8,589 bases of DNA from Cytophagales bacterium (GTDB lineage Bacteria; Bacteroidota; Bacteroidia; Cytophagales; MED-G16). The stretch is from contig JAPYTU010000059.1 in assembly GCA_029940715.1 (NCBI GenBank), positions 1-8,589 of the forward strand, written 5' to 3'. Positions 1-6,529 of the stretch are shown here, piece after piece. Position 1 is the first letter of the stretch; every line of letters begins with the position of its first letter. Under the pieces are notes generated by a model, which did not search any database, was not told the origin of the DNA, and worked only from the letters and a program-made list of their open reading frames with translations. The position numbers and the translations under genes were made by a program.

Positions 1-326
1 ACTGTGCCACTGATATTTCCAGATTCATAAGCAGTATTCCCAATAAATAGAGATAGAACTATTAGAATGTAAGAACTATTCTTTATTAGGTGATTTTTAT
101 TTTCCTTTAGTACATCACTTAAACCTTTTCTAGAAATTATTCCTAGTCTTGCGCTTAATTCTTGTAGATAGCATGTTGCAATGATGGAAAAGATAACACA
201 CCATATTAATGAGTATCCAAATTCGATACCAGATAAGGAACATAAAGTTACGGTTCCTGGCCCTATAAATGCAGAAGTTATAATTAAACCAGGTCCAATA
301 TTTTTTATTTTTTTTAGCACCGTCAA
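1..326 (-). CDS. Nramp-family (MntH-related) metal ion transporter, N-terminal part, cut by the left edge
   Basis: The first 108 residues of an inner-membrane transporter of the Nramp superfamily; the rest lies beyond position 1. Family features in order are GPGLI at residues 11-15, a first membrane segment with GPGTVT at 22-27, SGIEFGYSLIW at 32-42, a second membrane segment ending in QELSARLG (55-62), and IGNTAYESGNISGT (95-108) at the start of the third. Canonical Nramps have DPGN at the segment-1 motif, whose Asp and Asn bind Mn2+/Fe2+; here it reads GPGT, so this is a divergent, Nramp-related branch and its substrate is uncertain. There is no ATG: an in-frame TAA lies at 338-336, leaving TTG (326) or GTG (320) as start, 1 or 7 bp after the pgl stop. 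This implies translational coupling to zwf-pgl. The family call is firm; substrate and exact start are not. Confidence 0.85.
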   Translation of the reverse strand, partial: MTVLKKIKNIGPGLIITSAFIGPGTVTLCSLSGIEFGYSLIWCVIFSIIATCYLQELSARLGIISRKGLSDVLKENKNHLIKNSSYILIVLSLFIGNTAYESGNISGT

Positions 327-327
327 A

Positions 328-1038
328 TTATTTTGTTAAATTTTTTGCGGCATCAAAGTCAAGATACCATGATAATTTACCAAATGAAGGTTTAATGTAT
401 GATGCAGGATATGATTTATAATCTCCTCTTTCATTAATTATTTGATCAACAACATCACTTTTGTTTTTTCCTGTGACATGAAAAATAATTTCACTAGAGT
501 TATTAATAATATTCTGAGATAAACTAATTCTTTTTTGTTTAGAAACAGGATGGGTACCTACAAAACAAGAGTTACAATCTATGAATTTTTTCATCTGGTA
601 TGGAAATATTGATGCTGTGTGGCCATCATTACCAATTCCAAGTATGGATAAATCTATTGAAGGTAGTTTGTTGATTGATTCTAAATTATTTTTTAGTATT
701 TCTGTATATCTTCTTTGTTCATCTTTGGGGTTATTTTCTCCTTTAATTCTATAAATGTTTTTTTTATCTATGTTAATTTTATTGAATAAATAATTATTAG
801 CTATTTTAAAGTTACTTTCTTTAGACTTTGGAAGTACACACCTCTCGTCAATCCAATAAAAATTTGATTCAATTTTTTCTGTCTTTTTAAGTTTTTTTGA
901 TATCTCCTTAAATAATGTAATGGGAGTACTTCCTCCTGATATTGCTATATTTTTTCCCCTTAAAATATATTTGCTGATTATATATGATGATAGTTCATTT
1001 GATACTTGTTTAGCTGTATTAAATATTTTTATGTTCAT
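328..1038 (-). CDS. pgl: 6-phosphogluconolactonase (DevB/SOL type)
   Basis: Hydrolyses 6-phosphoglucono-delta-lactone to 6-phosphogluconate, the second step of the oxidative pentose phosphate pathway, in the cytoplasm. With the start chosen here it is 236 residues, normal for the DevB/SOL family. Visible family motifs are ISGGSTP (33-39, phosphate-binding loop), WIDER (62-66), ESN (74-76), LGIGNDGHTASIFP (133-146, with the presumed catalytic His140), RISLS (170-174), GKNKSD (190-195) and a C-terminal YPAS...WYLDFDAA ending. The reading frame extends upstream to an ATG at 1065, but the extra nine residues overlap zwf and match nothing in the family. The ATG at 1038 gives the usual MNIKIF-type N-terminus and sits 1 bp after the zwf stop. 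It is co-transcribed with zwf upstream and the Nramp-like gene downstream. Relatedness to glucosamine-6-phosphate deaminases is noted, but the DGHTAS motif and zwf linkage make lactonase clear. Confidence 0.96.
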   Translation of the reverse strand: MNIKIFNTAKQVSNELSSYIISKYILRGKNIAISGGSTPITLFKEISKKLKKTEKIESNFYWIDERCVLPKSKESNFKIANNYLFNKINIDKKNIYRIKGENNPKDEQRRYTEILKNNLESINKLPSIDLSILGIGNDGHTASIFPYQMKKFIDCNSCFVGTHPVSKQKRISLSQNIINNSSEIIFHVTGKNKSDVVDQIINERGDYKSYPASYIKPSFGKLSWYLDFDAAKNLTK

Positions 1039-1039
1039 T

Positions 1040-2485
1040 TTACAAGAGACAACTTTCCCCATCATTTATTAAATTTTTACATGGATACCTCCAGGTGTTT
1101 TTGTTTCTGAATAAATTGTTTGATTCTTCTGGTCCCCAAGTTCCAGACTTATAACCAAGAAGGTTAATTTTGTTCGATTTTATATCTTTAATGATTGGAT
1201 CCACTACCTTCCAGGCTTCTTCAACAAAATCACTTCTTGCAAATAACATTGTATCACCAATAAAAACATCGAGTATTAATCTTTCATATGCATTCATTAT
1301 TTGTTCATTAGTTAATGATTTATAATGAAATTCTAAGTTTTTATTTAAAATTTTAGTTTTATCTCCTGGTTTTTTTATATCAAATTTTAATAAAATTCCT
1401 TCATCTGGTTGTAATCTTAGAATTAACACATTATTTGATGATTTGTTTTCTTTAAAAAACGAATTATCATTTTTAAAGTGAATAACTATTTCAGTTACTT
1501 TTGTTGGTAATCTTTTACCGGTTCTTATAAAAAAAGGAATATTTCTCCATCTTTTATTATCAATAAATAATTTGCAAGCAAAAAATGTTTCAGTATTTGA
1601 AACTTTATTCACACCTTTATTTTTTCTATAACTACTGAATTTTCTTCCATTAATTTCAGATTCTATGTATTGACCTCTAATAACATTTGTTTTAGTGTTT
1701 ATCTTTTTAATTTTTTTCAAAACTTTTAACTTTTCATCTCTTATAACATCTGATGTGTTAGATTTAGGCATTTCCATAGATATAAGACAAAGTAATTCAA
1801 GTAAATGATTTTGAAACATATCTCTTATTGCTCCAGCATGATCATAGTATTCTCCTCTGTTTTCAATACCTATACTTTCTGCAGCAGTAATTTCAATATG
1901 ACTTATATGCTTATTTTTCCATAAGGAATTAAAAATTGTATTTGAAAATCTAGTTACAAGAATATTTTGAACAGTTTCTTTCCCTAAATAATGATCAATT
2001 CTATAGATCTGATTTTCATTAAACTTATTGATTAATAAGTTATTTATCTCTTTAGCAGATTCAAAATCTTTTCCAAATGGTTTTTCAATGACTAATCTTC
2101 TAAAACCAGATGACTCATTATTTAAATTAGCTTTTGCTAATTTACTAATTATGTTTGTGTAGGCTTGAGGAGGAGTAGATAAGTAGAATATAACATTAAC
2201 CATCTTAAATTTTAGATTATATGATTCAATTTTATTTTTAAGGTTTATAAAATCATCATAAAAATTAGGATTTAGCTGTAGATAAGTAGATTCATCTTTT
2301 ATACTTTTATCTAAACCAATAAAAATATTATGATCAACCTTTTTTCTACCACAACCAAGAAGATAAGTGTTTTTAGGTAATTTTTTAGAAGATATAATGT
2401 CATTTAATGCAGGAAATAATTTTCTTCTTGCCAGATCACCTGTAGCTCCAAATATTACAAGTAAATTGCAGTTCGTTTTTATCAT
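1040..2485 (-). CDS. zwf: Glucose-6-phosphate 1-dehydrogenase
   Basis: Oxidises glucose-6-phosphate to 6-phosphogluconolactone with reduction of NAD(P)+; the entry step of the oxidative pentose phosphate pathway, cytoplasmic. At 481 residues it is full length, slightly shorter than many homologues. The N-terminal Rossmann domain shows GATGDLARRKLFPAL (13-27) and CGR with Arg47 at the position of the 2'-phosphate-binding Arg46 of the Leuconostoc enzyme, which argues for NADP+ use. Then come YLSTPPQAY (101-109), EKPFGKD (134-140), the active-site signature RIDHYLGKE (162-170, Asp164-His165), and YYDHAGAIRDMFQNHLLE (213-230), in which His227 is the likely catalytic base. The C-terminal domain holds FIRTGKRLP (319-327), LQPDEGI (358-364) and AYERLILDVFIGD (399-411). 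It is the first gene of the zwf-pgl-Nramp operon, divergent from gnd. No truncation or frameshift is seen. Confidence 0.98.
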   Translation of the reverse strand: MIKTNCNLLVIFGATGDLARRKLFPALNDIISSKKLPKNTYLLGCGRKKVDHNIFIGLDKSIKDESTYLQLNPNFYDDFINLKNKIESYNLKFKMVNVIFYLSTPPQAYTNIISKLAKANLNNESSGFRRLVIEKPFGKDFESAKEINNLLINKFNENQIYRIDHYLGKETVQNILVTRFSNTIFNSLWKNKHISHIEITAAESIGIENRGEYYDHAGAIRDMFQNHLLELLCLISMEMPKSNTSDVIRDEKLKVLKKIKKINTKTNVIRGQYIESEINGRKFSSYRKNKGVNKVSNTETFFACKLFIDNKRWRNIPFFIRTGKRLPTKVTEIVIHFKNDNSFFKENKSSNNVLILRLQPDEGILLKFDIKKPGDKTKILNKNLEFHYKSLTNEQIMNAYERLILDVFIGDTMLFARSDFVEEAWKVVDPIIKDIKSNKINLLGYKSGTWGPEESNNLFRNKNTWRYPCKNLINDGESCLL

Positions 2486-2585
2486 TGTTTGACTTTAATA
2501 TAAAGATATTTAAACAAAAATTCTAATTGTATTTATTGATTAATAATTTTAATTGATATTTGTCAAAAATTTAATAATAATCTAT
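2486..2585. promoter_or_regulatory. Divergent zwf/gnd promoter region
   Basis: This 100-bp gap separates the start codons of zwf (minus) and gnd (plus), so it must hold the promoters of both arms unless transcription enters from outside. For gnd, GATATTTG at 2555-2562 differs at one base from the Bacteroidota -7 element TAnnTTTG, with a TTG at 2536-2538, although the 16-bp spacing is shorter than the usual 19-21. For zwf, TATCTTTA (minus strand, 2508-2501) also differs at one base, with no clear -33 element. In such AT-rich DNA these matches are weak. No repeat or obvious operator was found. The shared location suggests joint control of the pathway (inference). Confidence 0.4.
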
Positions 2586-3980
2586 ATGAAGTTTGATTTT
2601 GGACTTGTTGGTTTAGGTGTTATGGGAAGAAATTTTATCCTAAATGTAGCAGAAAATGGTTTTTCTTCTATTGGTCTTTCATCAAGTGAAGAAAAAATTA
2701 AATTATTAAAAGAAGAAGGTAAAAATTTTGATATTGATGGCACACAGTCAGACATAGTTTTTATTGATTCTTTATCTACTCCTAGAAAAATTATGCTTCT
2801 TGTTCCTGCTGGAAATCCAGTAGATTCTATGATAGATAGATTTCTTCCTTTATTAGATCATGGTGATATAATTATTGATGGTGGAAATTCTTATTTTGAT
2901 GATACAGAAAGACGTTTTAAGTACTTAGAATCAAAGAAAATCAATTTTTTAGGAGTAGGTGTCTCTGGAGGTTCTAAAGGAGCAAGATATGGACCTAGTA
3001 TTATGCCTGGTGGAAATAAAGAGTCTTATTTAAAAATAAAATCAATATTTGAAAGTGTTGCTGCTAAAGTCGATAATGTTCCTTGTGTTGCATATTTAGG
3101 AAAATCTTCTTCAGGCCATTATGTTAAAATGATACATAATGGTATTGAATATGCAATGATGCAGCTAATTTCAGAGTCTTATGATTTATTGAGAAGAGGA
3201 TTTAAAAAAGATAATGATGAAATTCAAAAAATATTTTCTAAGTGGAATGATGGTATTTTGAATTCCTATCTAATTGAAATTACCAAAGATATTTTTTCTA
3301 AAAAAGATATGGAAACAGATAATTATATGATTGATGTCATTTTGGATAAAGCCAAACAAAAAGGTACAGGAAAATGGACATCTCAAAACGCAATGGATCT
3401 TGGTATTAATGTCCAAACTATTGATTCAGCTGTTTCTATGAGAATAATATCATCATTTAAAGATCAAAGGATAAAGGCAGAAAATTTGTATAAAACTCAA
3501 AACCACAAAACATCTTCAATAAATATTACTGTTGAAGATGTTGAAAAGTCATTGATATTTGGTTTTATTGTCTGTTTTGCCCAGGGATTAAGTCAGCTTC
3601 AATCTGCTTCAAATGAAAAATCTTATAATTTAAATTATTCTGAAATATGTAAAATTTGGAGAGGTGGATGTATTATTAGAGCAAAAATGCTTCAAGATTT
3701 TATGAATGCTTTTAATTTAAATGCAGAATTAGAAAATTTACTTTTTGATTTAAATATTAAAGAAATAATAAATTCAAATATAGAATCTGCTAGAAAAATA
3801 TCAATCTATTCTATAGAAAATGAGATTCCATTATCTGGATTATTATCTTCCATTAGTTATTTTGATTCTTTTAAATCTGGAAATTTACCTATGAATTTAG
3901 TTCAGGCTCAAAGAGATTGTTTTGGAGAGCATACTTTTGAAAGAATTGATAAAAAAGGTACATATCATTTCGAATGGTAA
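2586..3980 (+). CDS. gnd: 6-phosphogluconate dehydrogenase, decarboxylating
   Basis: Converts 6-phosphogluconate to ribulose-5-phosphate and CO2, reducing NAD(P)+; completes the oxidative branch begun by zwf and pgl. It is 464 residues from the ATG at 2586, the usual bacterial length. An ATG 33 bp upstream would add residues before the Rossmann strand GLVGLGVMGRN (7-16 region), where family members start directly, so it is rejected. Motifs seen: DGGNSYFDDTERR (98-110), VSGGSKGARYGPSIMPGG (126-143), KMIHNGIEY (181-189, with catalytic Lys181 and Glu188), the signature ILDKAKQKGTGKW (252-264), and AQRDCFGEH (441-449), whose Arg443 and His449 match the substrate-binding pair from the second subunit. 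Unusually, residues 32-34 after the second strand read Ser-Ser-Ser, where NADP-dependent enzymes have Asn-Arg-Thr or Asn-Arg-Ser, so cofactor preference may be altered. The gene ends 6 bp from the opposing amidohydrolase gene. Confidence 0.97.
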   Translation: MKFDFGLVGLGVMGRNFILNVAENGFSSIGLSSSEEKIKLLKEEGKNFDIDGTQSDIVFIDSLSTPRKIMLLVPAGNPVDSMIDRFLPLLDHGDIIIDGGNSYFDDTERRFKYLESKKINFLGVGVSGGSKGARYGPSIMPGGNKESYLKIKSIFESVAAKVDNVPCVAYLGKSSSGHYVKMIHNGIEYAMMQLISESYDLLRRGFKKDNDEIQKIFSKWNDGILNSYLIEITKDIFSKKDMETDNYMIDVILDKAKQKGTGKWTSQNAMDLGINVQTIDSAVSMRIISSFKDQRIKAENLYKTQNHKTSSINITVEDVEKSLIFGFIVCFAQGLSQLQSASNEKSYNLNYSEICKIWRGGCIIRAKMLQDFMNAFNLNAELENLLFDLNIKEIINSNIESARKISIYSIENEIPLSGLLSSISYFDSFKSGNLPMNLVQAQRDCFGEHTFERIDKKGTYHFEW

Positions 3981-3986
3981 ACAATT

Positions 3987-4754
3987 TTAATTTTTAGAAT
4001 ATAATTTTTTTAAGTCTGCGTCACAGAGTTCTTGAATCAATTTTGAAACTTTATTACATACGTCTTTAAAATATTTTTCCCCCTTTTCTTTATTTGATTT
4101 TATTGGATTTCCAATTCCAGTATCATTAGTTGCTTTTGACCATTGCCTTTCTGACCATGTCCAATTTTCTCTTAATGATTTAATACTGATTTTATTTTCT
4201 TTACCTTCTCCCCAATGTATTTTTTTTTCTACTAGGTCAGGTCTAAGGTACAATATAAGGCTAGTTTCGAGTTCATCAGCATGGTCTCCATCATTGTTAA
4301 AATAATTTGATTTATCTAATGACTTAAACCAATTTGAAGAACATAAGAACATTTTAGGATATTTTAAGCCTAATTCTCTCAACATATTTTTAAAATTATT
4401 TCCTCCATGACTATTGAAAACTAATAATTTGTAAATTCCTTGTCTATTTAAAACTGCTATGATATCATCTAGAATCATTTGTTGTGTGCTAGGATTTAAA
4501 TTAATGTCTAATAGTATATCTTTTTGACCAGTATTTATTCCAAAGGGAATTGTAGGTAATATGATAAATTTTGAGCCTTTTTCCCATGCAATTTTACCTG
4601 ATTCGCTAATTATAGATTCTGCTTCAATATTGTCTGTTGCATATGGTAAATGGTAATTATGAGCTTCTGTTGCACCCCAAGGTAAAATAGCAAGTTCATA
4701 AGAACTTTTTTTAATGTTTTTCCAATTATTTTCAGATAAAATATAAGGTTTCAT
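3987..4754 (-). CDS. Creatininase-superfamily metal-dependent amidohydrolase
   Basis: A 255-residue cytoplasmic hydrolase of the creatininase superfamily, which includes creatininase, formamide hydrolases of the ArfB/FAPy-deformylase type and mycofactocin peptidase MftE; all act on amide bonds with bound divalent metals. The metal-site motifs are intact: LPWGATEAHNYHLPYATD (24-41, ligands Glu30, His32, Asp41), FNSHGGN (113-119, His116), and HADELETS (158-165, equivalent of the family HAGExETS). The second motif is GHGGN-like rather than the GHYEN of true creatininase, so creatinine is unlikely to be the substrate; the actual substrate cannot be read from sequence. There is no signal peptide. 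The gene stands alone between gnd (convergent, 6-bp gap) and the desaturase unit (divergent, 83-bp gap), so neighbours do not reveal its pathway. The family call is secure, the function is not. Confidence 0.88.
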   Translation of the reverse strand: MKPYILSENNWKNIKKSSYELAILPWGATEAHNYHLPYATDNIEAESIISESGKIAWEKGSKFIILPTIPFGINTGQKDILLDINLNPSTQQMILDDIIAVLNRQGIYKLLVFNSHGGNNFKNMLRELGLKYPKMFLCSSNWFKSLDKSNYFNNDGDHADELETSLILYLRPDLVEKKIHWGEGKENKISIKSLRENWTWSERQWSKATNDTGIGNPIKSNKEKGEKYFKDVCNKVSKLIQELCDADLKKLYSKN

Positions 4755-4837
4755 TAAGTTTATATTTATTAGTAATAATGGGTTTTAATTTAGAGATTTG
4801 TGCTATAAATCATCCTTTAATTTAAAAAAAAATTCTA
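4755..4837. promoter_or_regulatory. Divergent amidohydrolase/desaturase promoter region
   Basis: An 83-bp spacer between two divergent start codons, which by position should contain the promoter of the desaturase-DUF1080-isomerase unit and that of the amidohydrolase. On the plus strand GAGATTTG at 4793-4800 has one mismatch to the Bacteroidota -7 consensus TAnnTTTG, about 38 bp before the desaturase ATG, but no well-spaced TTG/TTTG -33 partner is visible. Nothing convincing is seen on the minus strand. An A-rich run directly precedes the desaturase ATG in place of a Shine-Dalgarno sequence. Confidence 0.35.
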
Positions 4838-5935
4838 ATGAAACTATTATCACTTCCAAAATTTTCAAATATAGATTCTAATAAGTTTTTTAAGACCTTA
4901 AATAAAAGAGTTAATGACTATTTTAAAGAAAGTAAAATAAGAAAAACTGGTAATTGGAAACTTTATTTAAAAACAGTTATTATTTTTTCAATGTTTATTG
5001 TTCCTTATTTTTTTATAATAGTTTTTGATCCTAATCAATGGATATCATTAATGTTAATTATACTTTCTAGTATAGGTATGGCTGGAGTAGGTATGAACAT
5101 TATGCATGATGGAAATCACGGCTCTTTTTCAAATAGAAAATGGGTTAATAAATTAATGGGTAGTAGTATTTATATTTTAGCTGGAAATGCATATAATTGG
5201 CAAATTCAACATAATGTTCTTCATCATACTTTTACAAATATTCACGGTCATGATGAAGATTTAGCAGCTGGTAGAATATTAAGATTTTCTAAACATAGTA
5301 AATGGTTTCCTTATCATAAATACCAACATTTTTATTCTTTTTTATTATATGGTTTAATGACCATTAATTGGGCGATTACTGGAGATTTTTTTCAAACAAT
5401 TCGGTATTTAAAAAGAAAATTATCTTTTAAAAAATCTATTAGTCCAAAAAAACAATGGATTAATTTAATATTTACAAAAATTATATATTTTACAATTTGG
5501 ATTGTACTGCCAATGGTATTTTTAAATTTAGCTTGGTGGAAAATATTAATTGGATTTTTTGTTATGCATTATATAGCAGGTATAATTTTAACTATTGTTT
5601 TTCAACTTGCTCATGTTGTTGAAAAAGTAGAAATGCCTTTACCTTCTAACCTTGGTAATATGAAAAATTCATGGGCTATACATCAACTCTTTACAACTTC
5701 TAATTTTTCTACAAATAATAAAATTTTAAATTGGTTTTCTGGTGGATTAAATTTTCAAGTAGAACACCATCTTTTTCCTAAAATATCTCATATTCATTAT
5801 AAAAAAATATCTAAAATTGTTAAGAAAACAGCTCTAGAATTTAATTTACCTTATAATGAGTATAGGACAACTAGGGATGCTATTAAATCACATTTTAATT
5901 TTCTTAAATTAATGGGTACTAAACCCGCATTATAA
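4838..5935 (+). CDS. Membrane fatty acyl desaturase (PF00487, linoleoyl-CoA desaturase-like)
   Basis: An integral-membrane di-iron desaturase of 365 residues that introduces a cis double bond into a fatty acyl chain using O2 and reducing power. The three histidine boxes that hold the two irons are complete: HDGNH (90-94), HNVLHH (125-130) and QVEHH (307-311). Hydrophobic stretches near 45-62, 69-88, 165-182, 211-230 and 233-258 give the usual two membrane hairpins with the boxes in the cytoplasm. The QxxHH third box is shared with front-end (delta-5/6 type) desaturases and with the bacterial linoleoyl-CoA desaturase-like group. There is no cytochrome b5 domain, so electrons must come from a separate ferredoxin or b5-type donor. 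Regiospecificity and substrate (acyl-CoA or acyl-lipid) cannot be told. A role in membrane fluidity is the default inference. It leads a unit with the DUF1080 gene, whose ATG is 1 bp after this stop. Confidence 0.93.
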   Translation: MKLLSLPKFSNIDSNKFFKTLNKRVNDYFKESKIRKTGNWKLYLKTVIIFSMFIVPYFFIIVFDPNQWISLMLIILSSIGMAGVGMNIMHDGNHGSFSNRKWVNKLMGSSIYILAGNAYNWQIQHNVLHHTFTNIHGHDEDLAAGRILRFSKHSKWFPYHKYQHFYSFLLYGLMTINWAITGDFFQTIRYLKRKLSFKKSISPKKQWINLIFTKIIYFTIWIVLPMVFLNLAWWKILIGFFVMHYIAGIILTIVFQLAHVVEKVEMPLPSNLGNMKNSWAIHQLFTTSNFSTNNKILNWFSGGLNFQVEHHLFPKISHIHYKKISKIVKKTALEFNLPYNEYRTTRDAIKSHFNFLKLMGTKPAL

Positions 5936-5936
5936 A

Positions 5937-6524
5937 ATGATTATAAATGCATTATTTACTTTTTTCTTAATTTCTTTAAATGTTGATAAAACAGTTCTTT
6001 TTAATGGTACTAATTTAACAGGGTGGAAAATTTATGGAACAGAAAAATGGTATGTTAAGGATAAGTTACTGATATGTGAAAGTGGTCCTGATAAAGGGTA
6101 TGGTTATTTAGCTACAGAGAAATTTTATGATAATTTTATTTTAACACTTGAGTTTAATCAAGAGTCTGATGGGAATAGTGGTGTATTCTTTAGATCTAAT
6201 ATAGAGGGTATAAAAATTTCTGGATGGCAGGTTGAAGTTGCACCTCCTGGAAGTCATAGTGGTGGTATATATGAATCATATGGTAGAGGATGGCTTATTC
6301 AGCCTCCTAGTGAATATGACGATGTTGTTGTTTTAAATCAATGGAATTTTATGAAAATTAAGGTATATAATAACGAGGTTACAACCTGGATAAATGGTAT
6401 TAAAATGATAAACATTCATGATGATAAAATTGGAAAAGGTGTTGGCTCAATAGCTCTTCAAATTCATGATGGTGGGAATATTAAGGTTAAATGGAAAAAT
6501 ATTAACATTGAAATGTTAAATTAA
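5937..6524 (+). CDS. DUF1080 / 3-keto-disaccharide hydrolase-domain protein, probably exported
   Basis: A 195-residue single-domain protein of PF06439, a concanavalin/LamG-like beta-sandwich family associated with 3-keto-glycoside chemistry. After a hydrophobic N-terminus (residues 1-15) comes the typical opening LFNGTNLTGWK (21-31), then KWYVKDKLLIC (37-47), GYLATEKFYDNFILTLEF (56-73), the hallmark GNSGVFFRS (79-87), GWQVEV (96-101), GGIYES (109-114), and a closing IALQIHDGGNIKVKWKNI (172-189). Spacing and length fit a complete domain with little else. The leader has no Lys or Arg before the hydrophobic core and no obvious lipobox or Ala-x-Ala site, so export is likely but the signal is atypical; no upstream in-frame start exists before the stop at 5910-5912. 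It is coupled to the desaturase (1 bp) and followed after 5 bp by a TIM-barrel protein, a pairing seen in keto-sugar pathways. Exact reaction (hydrolase, lyase or hydratase) is not determinable here. Confidence 0.9.
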   Translation: MIINALFTFFLISLNVDKTVLFNGTNLTGWKIYGTEKWYVKDKLLICESGPDKGYGYLATEKFYDNFILTLEFNQESDGNSGVFFRSNIEGIKISGWQVEVAPPGSHSGGIYESYGRGWLIQPPSEYDDVVVLNQWNFMKIKVYNNEVTTWINGIKMINIHDDKIGKGVGSIALQIHDGGNIKVKWKNINIEMLN

Positions 6525-6529
6525 TTTTA

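Noticed and set aside
1039..1065. Longer N-terminus for pgl starting at the ATG at 1065
   Set aside because: It adds nine residues that overlap the zwf coding end and lie before the family's usual start; the ATG at 1038, one base after the zwf stop, fits better.
2553..2585. Longer N-terminus for gnd starting at the ATG at 2553
   Set aside because: The extra 11 residues precede a Rossmann strand that normally lies at the extreme N-terminus, and they would run through the best -7-like element.
3975..3995. Bidirectional terminator between the convergent gnd and amidohydrolase genes
   Set aside because: The 6-bp gap and flanks are AT-rich with no GC-containing stem; T-runs here are background.
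3987..4754. Naming this gene as true creatininase
   Set aside because: The second motif is SHGGN rather than the creatininase GHYEN, and no creatine-pathway genes are nearby.
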